A stretch of DNA of 44,941 nucleotides from Duodenibacillus massiliensis (lineage in GTDB: Bacteria > Pseudomonadota > Gammaproteobacteria > Burkholderiales > Burkholderiaceae_F), in assembly GCF_900128485.1 (NCBI RefSeq), contig NZ_LT635858.1, positions 9,564-54,504 on the forward strand, in the 5' to 3' direction. Each line of letters begins with the position of its first letter. Within the stretch, counting starts at the first letter, position 1. Shown here piece after piece: positions 23,280 to 31,823 of this stretch. The notes beneath the pieces were generated by a model. The model had not been told where the DNA came from, did not search any database, and saw only the letters and a list, made by a program, of their open reading frames with translations. The position numbers and the translations under genes are program-made.

Positions 23280-25283
23280 TTATTTGTCAGGACTATTTTG
23301 CCCGATTTCAGCTGTACTTTGGCTGTCTTTTGTCACATTTTCCTCAGTCTGAGGAACGTCCGTCTGCGTAGCCGCCGCGTCATCGTCTTCCTCATCGTCA
23401 ACGTCACCGAGACCGGCCGACTCAGGCAGCACTTCAATGAGTTTGGTTTCGAGCACAAGCTCAATGTAGTCAAAGCCCAGCACGGCAAGCCGCACACGGC
23501 GTCCGCGCTCAAGTTCAGGCAGCCCCGGAATACGCTGCACAAACGGGAAATCTTCGGCGCGCACAAGGTCTTCCTTGATCACCGCGGCCGTAATTTCCTT
23601 TAACCCTTCCTGCTCGATCCACCGGAGTGCCCAGTAGCGTTCCAGCCGTCTCTGGAAATCGTTATAGGCGTCGTAGAGCCCCTCAAAGCGGCTTACGATC
23701 GTAAAAAAGTCCGCGTCGTTACCCTGATACACGGGGTCTGCGCCCTGCACGGCCGCAATAATCTGACGCTGATTGACCATGTCGACATAGCGGCGCAGCG
23801 GAGAGGTTGCCCAGGAATAACGCACCACACCGAGCCCGTCGTGCGGCCCCGGAACGGTGCTCATTTTGACGCGCCCCATGCGCTGACTGCGGTAAATACC
23901 GGCATAGCCGTGCTCTTCAAGCCAAAGACCCCAGGTGGAGTTGGCAAAGATCATGAGTTCGGCAACCAAAAGGTCAATGGGGGCACCGCGCTTGCGGGGT
24001 TTGAGCGTCACATGCGCCTTATCCTCTTCACCGTCCAGAACAAAGCTCCACTCAATGCGGCCCAGAATTTCGGGCTTGCCGCGCACCTCCTCACGCTCGG
24101 CGAGCCGCGCGCGGGCAAAGTGCCAGAGAAACTCCACCGCACGGGCGTGCGGGATCGTGAGCGCGTGATTGATCATCATCTCATCGGTGATCTCGGGCTC
24201 AAAGGTGTCGTAGCGCAGATTTGTTTTGACGGCAATGCGTTCAAGCCGCGTTTCCGTACCGTAAATCACCTTGGCGTCGTCGCTGACCGTCACGTAAAGC
24301 GACACGCAGGGCACAAGCCGCCCCTCATCAAGGCTTGCGGCCTTGACCCAGGCCTCCGGCAGCATCGTGGTCTTTAACCCCGGCCCGTAAACGGTGGACA
24401 TACGGTTTCTCGCAAGCCGGTCAATGGCGCTGTCGCGCGGCATGATCAGTGCCGGTGCCGCGATATGAATGCCGATGCGTTTTTTGCCGTCGGGCAGGTC
24501 CGTGACGCTTGCCGCATCATCGATTTCCGTGGTCTGAGAGTCATCGATGGAAAAGGCTTCGACCTCAGCAACCGGCAGATCTTCCGGAATTGCAGGCACC
24601 GCCGGCACTTCGGCAAAACCGGTGCCTTTGGGAAAATATTCAAAGTAAAAGCCCTTCACAAGCCAATGCCAGGGACTCGGGATGATGCCGAGGTTAAGCA
24701 TCAGCCTTAACGCGCTCATATGCGCGTTGTCCGCGGCTTCCGCAAGCGCCTTCCACTCGATGCTGTTTTTATCGGGCTTAATCAGAAGCCCGTAGGGATT
24801 TGCGGCAATTTCCGCGGGCACTCTGCCTTCTTCGAGTTCCTGCGTCATCGCTTCGCGCCGCTTTTCCATTTCCTCGCGCTTTTTGACGGCTGCCAGCGCC
24901 CGCTCGAGAATATCAGCGGGGGCTTTACGGTAGTTGCCGCGGCCCTTGCGGTAAAAGTAGACGGGGTTGCCATGCAGAGCGAGCAAAACCGCGGCGCGCT
25001 CAAAGGGTTTGGGGGCCGTGAAGTAGTCGGCGGCAATCGCCTCGTACCCGAACTCCTCATCGGGCGCAACCTCCCACAGGAAGGCCGGATCAAGCTCCGC
25101 GGCCGTCGCCTGTGCTTTTTCCATGAATTCGGCCGCGCTCATCCCGTCAAACTCGAAAAAGACGTGCCCGCCCTTAACCTTGGTGCGCCGCCCCGTAGGA
25201 AGCTCCGCCTGATAGGCCGTACCGTCCTTTTTCAGAACGTTACCCGCCTTAAAAACACCGTCTTCTTCAAAAAATAACTGCAT
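23280..25283 (-). CDS. RNB-domain 3'-5' exoribonuclease (RNase II family)
   Basis: The 667-residue protein is a processive, hydrolytic RNase II-type exonuclease of the betaproteobacterial subgroup usually found beside aroE. The catalytic RNB domain begins at AFSIDDSQTTEIDDAASV. In this motif the Asp cluster is kept except that the position equivalent to Asp207 of E. coli RNase II reads Glu, which I recall as normal for this subgroup. Later come MSTVYGPGLKTTMLPE and the RNA-binding stretch YSWATSPLRRYVDMVNQRQI. The N-terminal third is poorly conserved, and an acidic Asp/Glu- and Gln/Thr-rich tail ends the protein. The start at 25283 is favoured by homology. It follows yqiA by 4 nt. Confidence 0.92.
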   Translation of the reverse strand: MQLFFEEDGVFKAGNVLKKDGTAYQAELPTGRRTKVKGGHVFFEFDGMSAAEFMEKAQATAAELDPAFLWEVAPDEEFGYEAIAADYFTAPKPFERAAVLLALHGNPVYFYRKGRGNYRKAPADILERALAAVKKREEMEKRREAMTQELEEGRVPAEIAANPYGLLIKPDKNSIEWKALAEAADNAHMSALRLMLNLGIIPSPWHWLVKGFYFEYFPKGTGFAEVPAVPAIPEDLPVAEVEAFSIDDSQTTEIDDAASVTDLPDGKKRIGIHIAAPALIMPRDSAIDRLARNRMSTVYGPGLKTTMLPEAWVKAASLDEGRLVPCVSLYVTVSDDAKVIYGTETRLERIAVKTNLRYDTFEPEITDEMMINHALTIPHARAVEFLWHFARARLAEREEVRGKPEILGRIEWSFVLDGEEDKAHVTLKPRKRGAPIDLLVAELMIFANSTWGLWLEEHGYAGIYRSQRMGRVKMSTVPGPHDGLGVVRYSWATSPLRRYVDMVNQRQIIAAVQGADPVYQGNDADFFTIVSRFEGLYDAYNDFQRRLERYWALRWIEQEGLKEITAAVIKEDLVRAEDFPFVQRIPGLPELERGRRVRLAVLGFDYIELVLETKLIEVLPESAGLGDVDDEEDDDAAATQTDVPQTEENVTKDSQSTAEIGQNSPDK

Positions 25284-25287
25284 GGCT

Positions 25288-25950
25288 TTAGTGCCTTTCG
25301 TTGCGAAGGTTGTCCGAAAGAATACGCTTTTGCGCTTCGCCCGCACTGATGGCGGCACGCTTTAAAGGAAGTGTCCCGTTAACGAGGAAATCCGTAAGGG
25401 CGTCAGCATAGCGGTCAATGTCAGAGACTGCATGATCCGACCCTTCAATCACATACTGCGGTGAGGCGGGATAGGCCCGCAGGGCCTCATGCCAGTCAAG
25501 CACTTCGTCGCCGGTGGTCACCGTCACCAAAACCTGCTGCGGCGAAGCAAAAGCACCGGGCCGCATGGCTTCCAGGGACTGCGCAAAGTCCGGCCTGATA
25601 AGAAGTGTGCGGCCGTCGGCTGTCTTTTGCTCCCCGAGATACTTTTCCACGAAAAGCCAGGGGCGCACTGCGGGGTTGATAAGAAGCGTTCTCACGGGCC
25701 TTCGGCCTGCAAGCCACGCAGCATAAAAGCCCCCGAGGCTTGAGCCGATCACGGCAACTCTCTCCGCAGACTCCCCCCGCAGCAGATCATCAAGCAGAAA
25801 CGGCAGACACCTCGGATCCGTCACGTTTAAGTCCGGTGCCTTGTAAGTAAGGCCCCGCGCGCGGGCTTTTTCACCAAATACCCGGCCTTTAAGCGACGCG
25901 GGCGAGGATAAAAACCCGTGCAGGTAAATGATCGTTTTAACAGAAGACAT
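25288..25950 (-). CDS. yqiA: YqiA-family alpha/beta-hydrolase (esterase)
   Basis: The 220-residue protein has the compact alpha/beta-hydrolase layout of YqiA/UPF0227: TIIYLHGFLSSPASLKG near the N-terminus, the nucleophile elbow GSSLGG, the acid residue in TTGDEVLDW and the catalytic His in GSDHAVSD. YqiA of E. coli hydrolyses short acyl esters; its physiological substrate is unsettled. It lies 12 nt after mpl and 4 nt before the exonuclease gene, a conserved betaproteobacterial neighbourhood. The last ~15 residues are unusually basic. Confidence 0.9.
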   Translation of the reverse strand: MSSVKTIIYLHGFLSSPASLKGRVFGEKARARGLTYKAPDLNVTDPRCLPFLLDDLLRGESAERVAVIGSSLGGFYAAWLAGRRPVRTLLINPAVRPWLFVEKYLGEQKTADGRTLLIRPDFAQSLEAMRPGAFASPQQVLVTVTTGDEVLDWHEALRAYPASPQYVIEGSDHAVSDIDRYADALTDFLVNGTLPLKRAAISAGEAQKRILSDNLRNERH

Positions 25951-25962
25951 GATGGACCGTAC

Positions 25963-27318
25963 TCACGCTTTCTGCGCCGTTGCCGCGAGTTCCTTTAAGA
26001 GTTTGGCGTGAATACCGCCGAAACTGCCGTTACTCATGCAAAGAATCACGTCGCCGACGCGGGCCCTGCGGCAAATGTCCTCAATCATCGGCGTCATGTC
26101 GCCTCTGAAGGTTTCGGCTTTTTCCCCCAGGGGCAAAAGCGCTTCGTGCGTATCCCAGTGCACGGCGTCTCCGGCCCAGCAAAAGACGCGCTCTGCGCCC
26201 GCAAGCGCTCCGGCAAGCTGCGCCTTCATGGTTCCCAACTTCATCGTGTTGCTGCGGGGTTCGAGCACCGCAAAGATGCGGCGCTGCGATCCCACCTTCT
26301 GGCGCAGTGCGGCAATCGTTTCGCGGATCGCGGTCGGGTGGTGCGCAAAGTCGTCAATCACGGTGACGCCTCTCACTTCGCCCTTTACTTCCAGGCGGCG
26401 CTTGACGCCCGCAAAGTGTGAAAGCGCTTCAAGCGCCGCCTTCGGATCAACGCCTGCGTCGCGCGCGGCTGCGATGGCCGCCGTCGCGTTTAACGCGTTA
26501 TGGTGACCGGGAAGCGCCATCTCAAGCTGTCCCACGGGATTTCCGGCAAAACTCACGTTGCGCGCATCGTCCACCGTCCAGCCGCCCTCGCGGTCGAAAA
26601 ATTCCGTGCGGCTCCAGCAGCCCATTTTGAGCACTCTGTCGAGGGCCTCACAGCGGCCGTTTACGACAACGAGCCCCTTTTCAGGCATCGTGCGCACAAG
26701 ATGATGAAACTGCTTTTCAATCGCCGCGAGGTTTTCAAAAATATCGGCGTGGTCGTACTCGAGGTTATTTAAAACCGTGGTTCTCGGACGGTAGTGCACG
26801 AACTTACTGCGCTTATCAAAAAACGCCGTGTCGTATTCGTCCGCTTCAATCACAAAGTGTCGGCCGCTGCCGAGCCGCGCTGAAATGCCGAAATCGTCTG
26901 GCACGCCCCCGATCAGAAACCCCGGTTCAAGCCCCGCGTAATCGAGAATCTTTGCCACCATTGAGGTGGTCGTGGTTTTGCCGTGGGTGCCGGCAACGGC
27001 AATCACGTGCCGCCCCTGAAGAATGTTTTCGCACATCCACTGCGGGCCCGAGGTGTAGGGGGCGCCAGCGTCAAGAATGGCTTCAAGCAGGGGGTTGCCG
27101 CGGCTCACGGCGTTACCGATCACCCAAAGGTCGGGTTTCACGGCCATCTGTTCGGCACCATACCCTTGCGTGAGCTCAATGCCGGCAAGCTTTAACTGGT
27201 CGCTCATCGGCGGATAGACGTTGGCATCACACCCCGTCACCGTATGCCCGGCGTGCGCCGCAAGCTGGGCCACACCGCCCATAAACGTACCGCAGATACC
27301 CAAAATATGAATGTGCAT
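25963..27318 (-). CDS. mpl: UDP-N-acetylmuramate:L-alanyl-gamma-D-glutamyl-meso-diaminopimelate ligase
   Basis: Mpl recycles murein tripeptide by ligating it to UDP-MurNAc in the cytoplasm. The 451-residue product starts MHIHILGICGTFMGG, the signature Mpl beginning. It has the Mur-ligase ATP loop AVAGTHGKTTTTSMV, the EADEYDTAFFDKRSKF segment, and the C-terminal DDFAHHPTAIRETI motif shared with MurC. The start at 27318 follows AGGTGG at good spacing. It is the first gene of the mpl-yqiA-RNB-aroE unit and is divergent from the unknown gene at 27420, so the ~100 bases between them hold both promoters. Confidence 0.97.
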   Translation of the reverse strand: MHIHILGICGTFMGGVAQLAAHAGHTVTGCDANVYPPMSDQLKLAGIELTQGYGAEQMAVKPDLWVIGNAVSRGNPLLEAILDAGAPYTSGPQWMCENILQGRHVIAVAGTHGKTTTTSMVAKILDYAGLEPGFLIGGVPDDFGISARLGSGRHFVIEADEYDTAFFDKRSKFVHYRPRTTVLNNLEYDHADIFENLAAIEKQFHHLVRTMPEKGLVVVNGRCEALDRVLKMGCWSRTEFFDREGGWTVDDARNVSFAGNPVGQLEMALPGHHNALNATAAIAAARDAGVDPKAALEALSHFAGVKRRLEVKGEVRGVTVIDDFAHHPTAIRETIAALRQKVGSQRRIFAVLEPRSNTMKLGTMKAQLAGALAGAERVFCWAGDAVHWDTHEALLPLGEKAETFRGDMTPMIEDICRRARVGDVILCMSNGSFGGIHAKLLKELAATAQKA

Positions 27319-27419
27319 GAAACCACCTGTGCCCGATAAAATCCGAGTGCCGCGCCATTGTACCGCCCGAACCCGGAGCATTTGCCGGCGTTTCCCGATT
27401 GTTTTTCTGAGACTCTTCT

Positions 27420-28055
27420 GTGTTTGACAACAATCCTGAATTTCTCACCGCCGCCGATGACCGGCGTCTTGAACTCGCGGCCCGGGCCGCTGCGCTTATT
27501 GTGGACGACGGCATGAGCTGGGCTGAAGCGCGCGAACGCATCACGGGGGATCTGCGGGGAGCAAGGCGCGCTCAGTGTCCCTCATCGGCTGAAATCGAGT
27601 CGGCCGTGCGCGAGCGTCACGCCGTTTTTAATCCCGAAGAACATGCGGCACTTCTGAAAAAGCGCAGGCTTCTGGCGCTTGATGTCCTCGAAAGGGTTTT
27701 TGCTGGCTTTGACGCGTGGCTCACCGGTGCCGTTTTAAACGGCGCCGCCACCGAAGAGAGCAATATCGCCCTGGCGATTTTCTGCGACGACGTTAAAAGC
27801 GTGGAAGTGGCTCTGATGAACGCCAACCTTACGTTTGAAGCGATGGAATCGGTCGCGGGCCCCATGCCCGAGCCGCTTGAAACGATTGCGGTTCTCATCC
27901 CCGACGGCAGGGAGCGTGTAGGCTGCCTCATTGAAGTGCATTCCACCAAGTCAATCGGCATCAATCCCTTTAAGCGAGAACCCGACAGTCATCAGAAGGC
28001 CTGGGAAGCCGCAGGCCGCATTACGGCCGCCAAACTAAGGCAGGAACTCATCTGA
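27420..28055 (+). CDS. Conserved hypothetical protein, divergent from mpl
   Basis: I do not recognise a named family. The 211-residue product is soluble, with no signal or membrane segment. It begins at a GTG; the next in-frame Met is at residue 32. The first ~110 residues are helical and charged (AARAAALIVDDGMSWAEARER, EEHAALLKKRRLLALDVLERV). The second half is more structured (IALAIFCDDVKSVEVALMNA, TIAVLIPDGRERVGCLIEVH). The coding pattern is clear and consistent with its neighbours. Its 3' end overlaps by 21 nt the ancestral tail of the converging AbiEii-like gene before the IS insertion. Confidence 0.75.
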   Translation: MFDNNPEFLTAADDRRLELAARAAALIVDDGMSWAEARERITGDLRGARRAQCPSSAEIESAVRERHAVFNPEEHAALLKKRRLLALDVLERVFAGFDAWLTGAVLNGAATEESNIALAIFCDDVKSVEVALMNANLTFEAMESVAGPMPEPLETIAVLIPDGRERVGCLIEVHSTKSIGINPFKREPDSHQKAWEAAGRITAAKLRQELI

Positions 28056-28068
28056 GCTTATACCGAGC

Positions 28069-28140
28069 AGTCTGCACATCGCCCGGTAATCGTTAACGAG
28101 TTTGGTTTTGTCGATGAGACAATCTTCCTGCGTTCTCAAA
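28069..28140 (+). repeat. 72-bp target site duplication, left copy
   Basis: These 72 bases, beginning AGTCTGCACATCG and ending GTTCTCAAA, recur exactly at 30500-30571. Between them lies one IS element with terminal inverted repeats. The left copy still carries the original end of the AbiEii-like gene on the minus strand: after ...MCRLL it reads GISSDEFLP and a TAG at 28035. Confidence 0.95.
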
Positions 28141-28169
28141 CCTGACTTTTAAAGCAAACTAACTTTTTG

Positions 28170-28202
28170 AGAGCCCGTAAAGCCGCACGGGCTCTTATTT
28201 TT
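28170..28202 (+). terminator. Intrinsic terminator at the left end of the IS
   Basis: AGAGCCCGT / ACGGGCTCT forms a perfect 9-bp stem with an 8-nt loop followed by TATTTTT. Placed between the IS end and the transposase promoter, it would block read-through from outside and keep transposase expression low. Confidence 0.85.
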
Positions 28203-28228
28203 GTGCCTTTTTCTAAATTGTTTCCTTG

Positions 28229-28257
28229 TTGTATTCTGTTGTCTTTCCTGATATAAT
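28229..28257 (+). promoter_or_regulatory. Likely transposase promoter with extended -10
   Basis: TGATATAAT gives a consensus -10 (TATAAT, 28252-28257) with the extended TGN element. The -35-like TTGTAT (28229-28234) at 17-nt spacing is weak. The transposase ATG follows 36 nt later, after GGGGAAAG. Confidence 0.6.
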
Positions 28258-28293
28258 TTCCTTAGAAAATCAAGGTCTCTTTGGGGAAAGACT

Positions 28294-30417
28294 ATGTTCG
28301 TAAAAATCACCAAAAGCGGCAACGGCAAGTTCTCCTATGTCAAACTCGTGGAAGGGTATCGGGACGAGAAAGGCCGGGTGCGGCACCGCACCGTCAAAAC
28401 CCTGGGACGCCTTGATGAACTGACTGCCAACGATCCCGACTATCTGGAAAATCTCAAACAGCAGTTCGGCAGTGAACGTGCGAGCAAAAAGCAGGCCGTT
28501 GCAGCCCTTCGGGCCCAGACGGCCGAAGCGGTGGCGCAGGTCCTTGGGCAAAGTGAGAGTCCGGCAGAGGACTTTCCTCTGCTTCGGTATGGTCACTATG
28601 CACTGAAGCAAATCTGGAATAAGACCTTGTGCTTACCCCGCAAATTTGATTACCTGCAAAGCAAGCTCAATCAGAAAGTGCAGTTCAGCTTCAATGCCGC
28701 CGCTTCTTTCATGATTTTCAGAAAAGCCATGAGACCGAGCTCTGTGTTGGCCGGTTTCCATGATCAGGATGAGTATCTCGGCGCTCCGCTGCAGGGAATC
28801 TCTCTGCAGGCCTGCTACAGGACGCTTGATTTTCTGAAAGAGAACAAGGATGAGATTTTCAACTGGGTCAACCGTCAGATGGACAAGCACTACGGTACTG
28901 ACAGAGCCACGCTTGTTTTTTATGACGTCACCAATGCGTATTTTGAGGCACCTCTGACAGATGCCGAGATGGAAAACTACCACCAGGATTTTCTGGACAA
29001 ACTGCAGGCTGCTGCTGAGCAGGCCCGCGCAGAAAAAGAACTTCCGGAAGCGTGTTTTGACGATGACGGCTCCGTTCTGCCGGACACTCTGCCGCAGGAC
29101 TTCATCGATGCCGTGGCTGATGATCACAATCCTGAATTTTTGAGAATGCGCGGTCCCTCAAAGGAACACCGCTCGGATCTGCCGCTGGTATCCATTGCTC
29201 TGGTCATTGACAAGAATGGTTTTCCGATGGACTTTGAGGTTTTCAAAGGCAACAGCTCCGAGTACAGAACCATGGAATCCGCCATCAGAAAACTCAAGGA
29301 TAAATACAACATCGGTCATGCCATTGTTGTTGCCGACAGAGGACTCAATTCAGCTGAAAATCTGTTGATGCTCCAGCGGCTTGAGCTGGGCTACCTGGTG
29401 GCCCAAAAAGTGAGTAATCTCAATGACGAAACACTTAAGCAGATGCTTGATCTGTCAGCCTATCAATCGATTAACGACAAAGATCCTGAAAGCAACAAAT
29501 ACCGCGTTATTGAGGACTGGGAGCGCACCGGCAAGAGCGGCTCAGTCAAATGCTCACTGGTTCTGACCTGGAGCGAAAAACGTAAGCGCCGCGATGAAAA
29601 ACTGCTTGAGATCTGGGCTGATTTGATCCGCAGAAGAAGCGGGAAGGAACTTAAAACAAGAAAGCCGGCTTGGGCAGGCATCGCCACCACCGACACCAAG
29701 GAAAAGAAGCAGGTGATCACCGGCATTGACGAAAGTGCTTTGGCAGAGCGCAAGGCGCTCTGCGGGTTTGCTGCTGTCGTTTATGACGAGTACTGCATTG
29801 AACGGACTGAAAAGGCTGACGAGCAGGAAAACAAAGCAAAGGAGACTGCAGCTGCAGAAGTCAAAGAGTCGGATAACAAGGGGGAACGGATACTGAAAAC
29901 GGGCAAGGAAATCGCCTCGATGTACCACTGCCTGAATCAGATTGAAACGTGCTTCCGGATCATGAAATCCAACATCGGCTTGCGCCCGATGTATGTCTGG
30001 ACTTCCAGCCATATTTACGGCCATATTACGGCTTGTGTACTGGCCCTGTTGCTGCTGAGGCTGCTGCAGGACAAACTGAAAAAGCAGGGAACGCCAATCA
30101 GCATTGACACACTGTGCCGTGAACTGCACGACTCAACCGTGATGGCTCAAATCATCGATGACAACCAAATCACCTTCTACCGGTGCGGCTTTGGTCCGAA
30201 GCTGCGCAAAGGAAATGAGTTGCTGACAGAAGAAGAACTTGGTGCTCAGTACGTTGCCGGCAAAGCACGCAACCACAAAGCTGACATCCTGCAGGCCTGC
30301 GGCCTGTCGCTGCCGCCTCGGGTGTGCTCGAGGCCGGAACTTGCCTCCTGCCTCGGCACCCGCTTCCCCACCAATCGCTCCGCCGTACCCATGCTCCGTG
30401 AACTGGGACAGCGGTAG
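28294..30417 (+). CDS. IS1634-family DDE transposase
   Basis: The 707-residue protein is longer than the ~550 residues usual for the family. The N-terminal region is KITKSGNGKFSYVKLVEGYR. The DDE catalytic core is visible: LVFYDVTNAYFE (first Asp), AIVVADRGLNSAENL (second Asp), and YHCLNQIETCFRIMKSN (Glu, in the family's Y-x-x-x-x-x-IE pattern). A charged region (residues ~500-535, EQENKAKETAAAEVKESD) interrupts the core before the Glu, and a Pro/Arg-rich tail ends the protein. No frameshift or stop is seen, so the element may still be active. Confidence 0.92.
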   Translation: MFVKITKSGNGKFSYVKLVEGYRDEKGRVRHRTVKTLGRLDELTANDPDYLENLKQQFGSERASKKQAVAALRAQTAEAVAQVLGQSESPAEDFPLLRYGHYALKQIWNKTLCLPRKFDYLQSKLNQKVQFSFNAAASFMIFRKAMRPSSVLAGFHDQDEYLGAPLQGISLQACYRTLDFLKENKDEIFNWVNRQMDKHYGTDRATLVFYDVTNAYFEAPLTDAEMENYHQDFLDKLQAAAEQARAEKELPEACFDDDGSVLPDTLPQDFIDAVADDHNPEFLRMRGPSKEHRSDLPLVSIALVIDKNGFPMDFEVFKGNSSEYRTMESAIRKLKDKYNIGHAIVVADRGLNSAENLLMLQRLELGYLVAQKVSNLNDETLKQMLDLSAYQSINDKDPESNKYRVIEDWERTGKSGSVKCSLVLTWSEKRKRRDEKLLEIWADLIRRRSGKELKTRKPAWAGIATTDTKEKKQVITGIDESALAERKALCGFAAVVYDEYCIERTEKADEQENKAKETAAAEVKESDNKGERILKTGKEIASMYHCLNQIETCFRIMKSNIGLRPMYVWTSSHIYGHITACVLALLLLRLLQDKLKKQGTPISIDTLCRELHDSTVMAQIIDDNQITFYRCGFGPKLRKGNELLTEEELGAQYVAGKARNHKADILQACGLSLPPRVCSRPELASCLGTRFPTNRSAVPMLRELGQR

Positions 30418-30438
30418 AAGTACAACAAGAAAATAATC

Positions 30439-30473
30439 AAAACCAGCCGTTAGACCTTGTGGTTACTGGTTTT
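30439..30473. terminator. Hairpin at the right end of the IS
   Basis: AAAACCAG / CTGGTTTT forms an 8-bp stem with a 19-nt loop; both strands then run into T-rich sequence. It could end the transposase transcript and also the converging AbiEii-like transcript. Confidence 0.55.
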
Positions 30474-31347
30474 GTCGATTTTCTGCTTTAAAACTCAGGA
30501 GTCTGCACATCGCCCGGTAATCGTTAACGAGTTTGGTTTTGTCGATGAGACAATCTTCCTGCGTTCTCAAAAGGTACTCAAGATCGTTGCTCTCGAAATA
30601 GCTGAGAGCGTTGCTGATATCAAATTTCCTTTCTTCCGAAATCCGGTCAAAAAAGAGCCGGATGACAAAAGCCAGGTCATACAGATCCCGAAGATGTCTG
30701 CTGCGGTTAAAGGCAAAGCACGCCCGGGAAGCTAAGGTGTCCGGCTCACTGACACGGATGCCGCGGATCACCGGTGTCGGAACAGCCCGGGCCTTACGGT
30801 AGCTGACAATGACCCGCAGTTCGTCCGTTGCGCTGCGGATAAGAAACTCGCGCCGGATCAAGACCTCATTGATCAGAGACAGGCTGACGCTGCGGGCTGC
30901 GCAAAAGCGGCGCAGCACCCCGGCCGCTTCGCCTCCGGAACAGACAAGTTCCAGATTCTCCACGGGGCTCTCACGCCCGTAGCAAAGCGCGAGCGCCGCC
31001 TGTCCCGTCACGGTGAGTTGGTCGACGGCCTGCGTTACAAAAGTTGCGCAGTCTCGGAGAAACGCCGCGTGCGTTGCCGGTAAGGGCATGCGGCGGATAA
31101 CCTCAAACGGCGTCTCCTCTCCGCAGCCTTCCAGAAAATCCAGCCATTCGGCGCCGTATTCCCGGCCCATGAACGCCGCAATCTGCGACCAGCGCCCGGA
31201 GCCCTTCAAAAGCAACACTTTCTCAAAAACCTCCGGCGTGTATCGGTCCGCGCAGATAAAGTCTTTTTTCATTCCGCCCGCCGAACGGAACCGACCATCC
31301 GCGATGAGATCCAAAAATGCCCGGATATGGTTGGCCCGCTTTTGCAC
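30463..31347 (-). CDS. AbiEii-like nucleotidyltransferase-fold protein, active site degenerate
   Basis: The 294-residue protein resembles the AbiEii/AbiGii toxin family, the nucleotidyltransferase half of type IV toxin-antitoxin systems. LTVTGQAALALCYGRESPVENLELV (residues 111-135) aligns with the family's GGTALAL...R.S.DLDLF, and RHLRDLYDLAFVIRLFF with its RDLYDL helix. The Gly-Gly is replaced by GQ, and the metal-binding D-x-D reads NLE, so catalysis is doubtful. No AbiEi antitoxin gene is adjacent. It starts at a GTG without a clear ribosome site. IS insertion changed the end from GISSDEFLP to SFKAENRQNQ after residue ~284. It may be a decayed defence gene. Confidence 0.6.
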   Translation of the reverse strand: MQKRANHIRAFLDLIADGRFRSAGGMKKDFICADRYTPEVFEKVLLLKGSGRWSQIAAFMGREYGAEWLDFLEGCGEETPFEVIRRMPLPATHAAFLRDCATFVTQAVDQLTVTGQAALALCYGRESPVENLELVCSGGEAAGVLRRFCAARSVSLSLINEVLIRREFLIRSATDELRVIVSYRKARAVPTPVIRGIRVSEPDTLASRACFAFNRSRHLRDLYDLAFVIRLFFDRISEERKFDISNALSYFESNDLEYLLRTQEDCLIDKTKLVNDYRAMCRLLSFKAENRQNQ

Positions 31348-31657
31348 ACCGGATGCTGGGGCACAAAGCTGCAGTCTGCGATACCGTAGGCTCCGAAAAC
31401 GCTTTTCTCCGTATCAGCCGTCTGCGGCCGCTCCCAGTTAAGCGCCGAAGAGTGCCAGTCGCCCTGTGGTCTCAAGGCTGCAGGGCAGATTGAGCGCGTA
31501 AACACCCGTAATGTATTGCACGGCAAAAAATCCTTCTGCAATGATCCCGAAGTTCGCCCAACGCTGTGTTTTTCGAATTTCGTCCGAAAAACGCAAATTT
31601 CGGAGAAAAAAGGCCCTATTTGCTCCCATCCGTACGGATGATCCCCAACTTTTCACG

Positions 31658-31686
31658 CGTTTTTCTCAAACCGCGGCGGCTATAAT
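31658..31686 (+). promoter_or_regulatory. Candidate promoter of accB-accC-prmA
   Basis: A perfect -10, TATAAT (31681-31686), lies ~135 nt upstream of accB. The -35 region at 17-nt spacing (around CGTTTT) is poor, so an activator may be needed or the leader may matter. The leader between it and accB contains no clear terminator. Confidence 0.45.
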
Positions 31687-31823
31687 TTCCGGACAAGGGG
31701 TCATTGTTCTGAGAAATTTTGGCTTCTTTCGACGAAATTAACAACAATTCAGTGCATTTTCGGCATTTGCCGGCTCACTGTCCGCGAAAAACGACACTCA
31801 TTCTTTACGACGGGGATAAGCCC

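Larger units (their letters stand above)
28141..30499 (+). mobile_element. Complete IS1634-type insertion sequence, 2359 bp
   Basis: The ends are inverted repeats: CCTGACTTTTAAAGCA at 28141 reading right and CCTGAGTTTTAAAGCA at 30499 reading left. They sit exactly inside the 72-bp direct repeats. A single intact transposase gene fills the element, with a hairpin near each end. IS1634-family elements are known for unusually long and variable target duplications, so the 72-bp repeat fits. Confidence 0.93.

Noticed and set aside
31269-31541. 90-codon minus-strand frame overlapping the start of the AbiEii-like gene
   Set aside because: It overlaps the better-supported gene in another frame and has no recognisable motif, though a frameshift at the gene's 5' end cannot be fully excluded.
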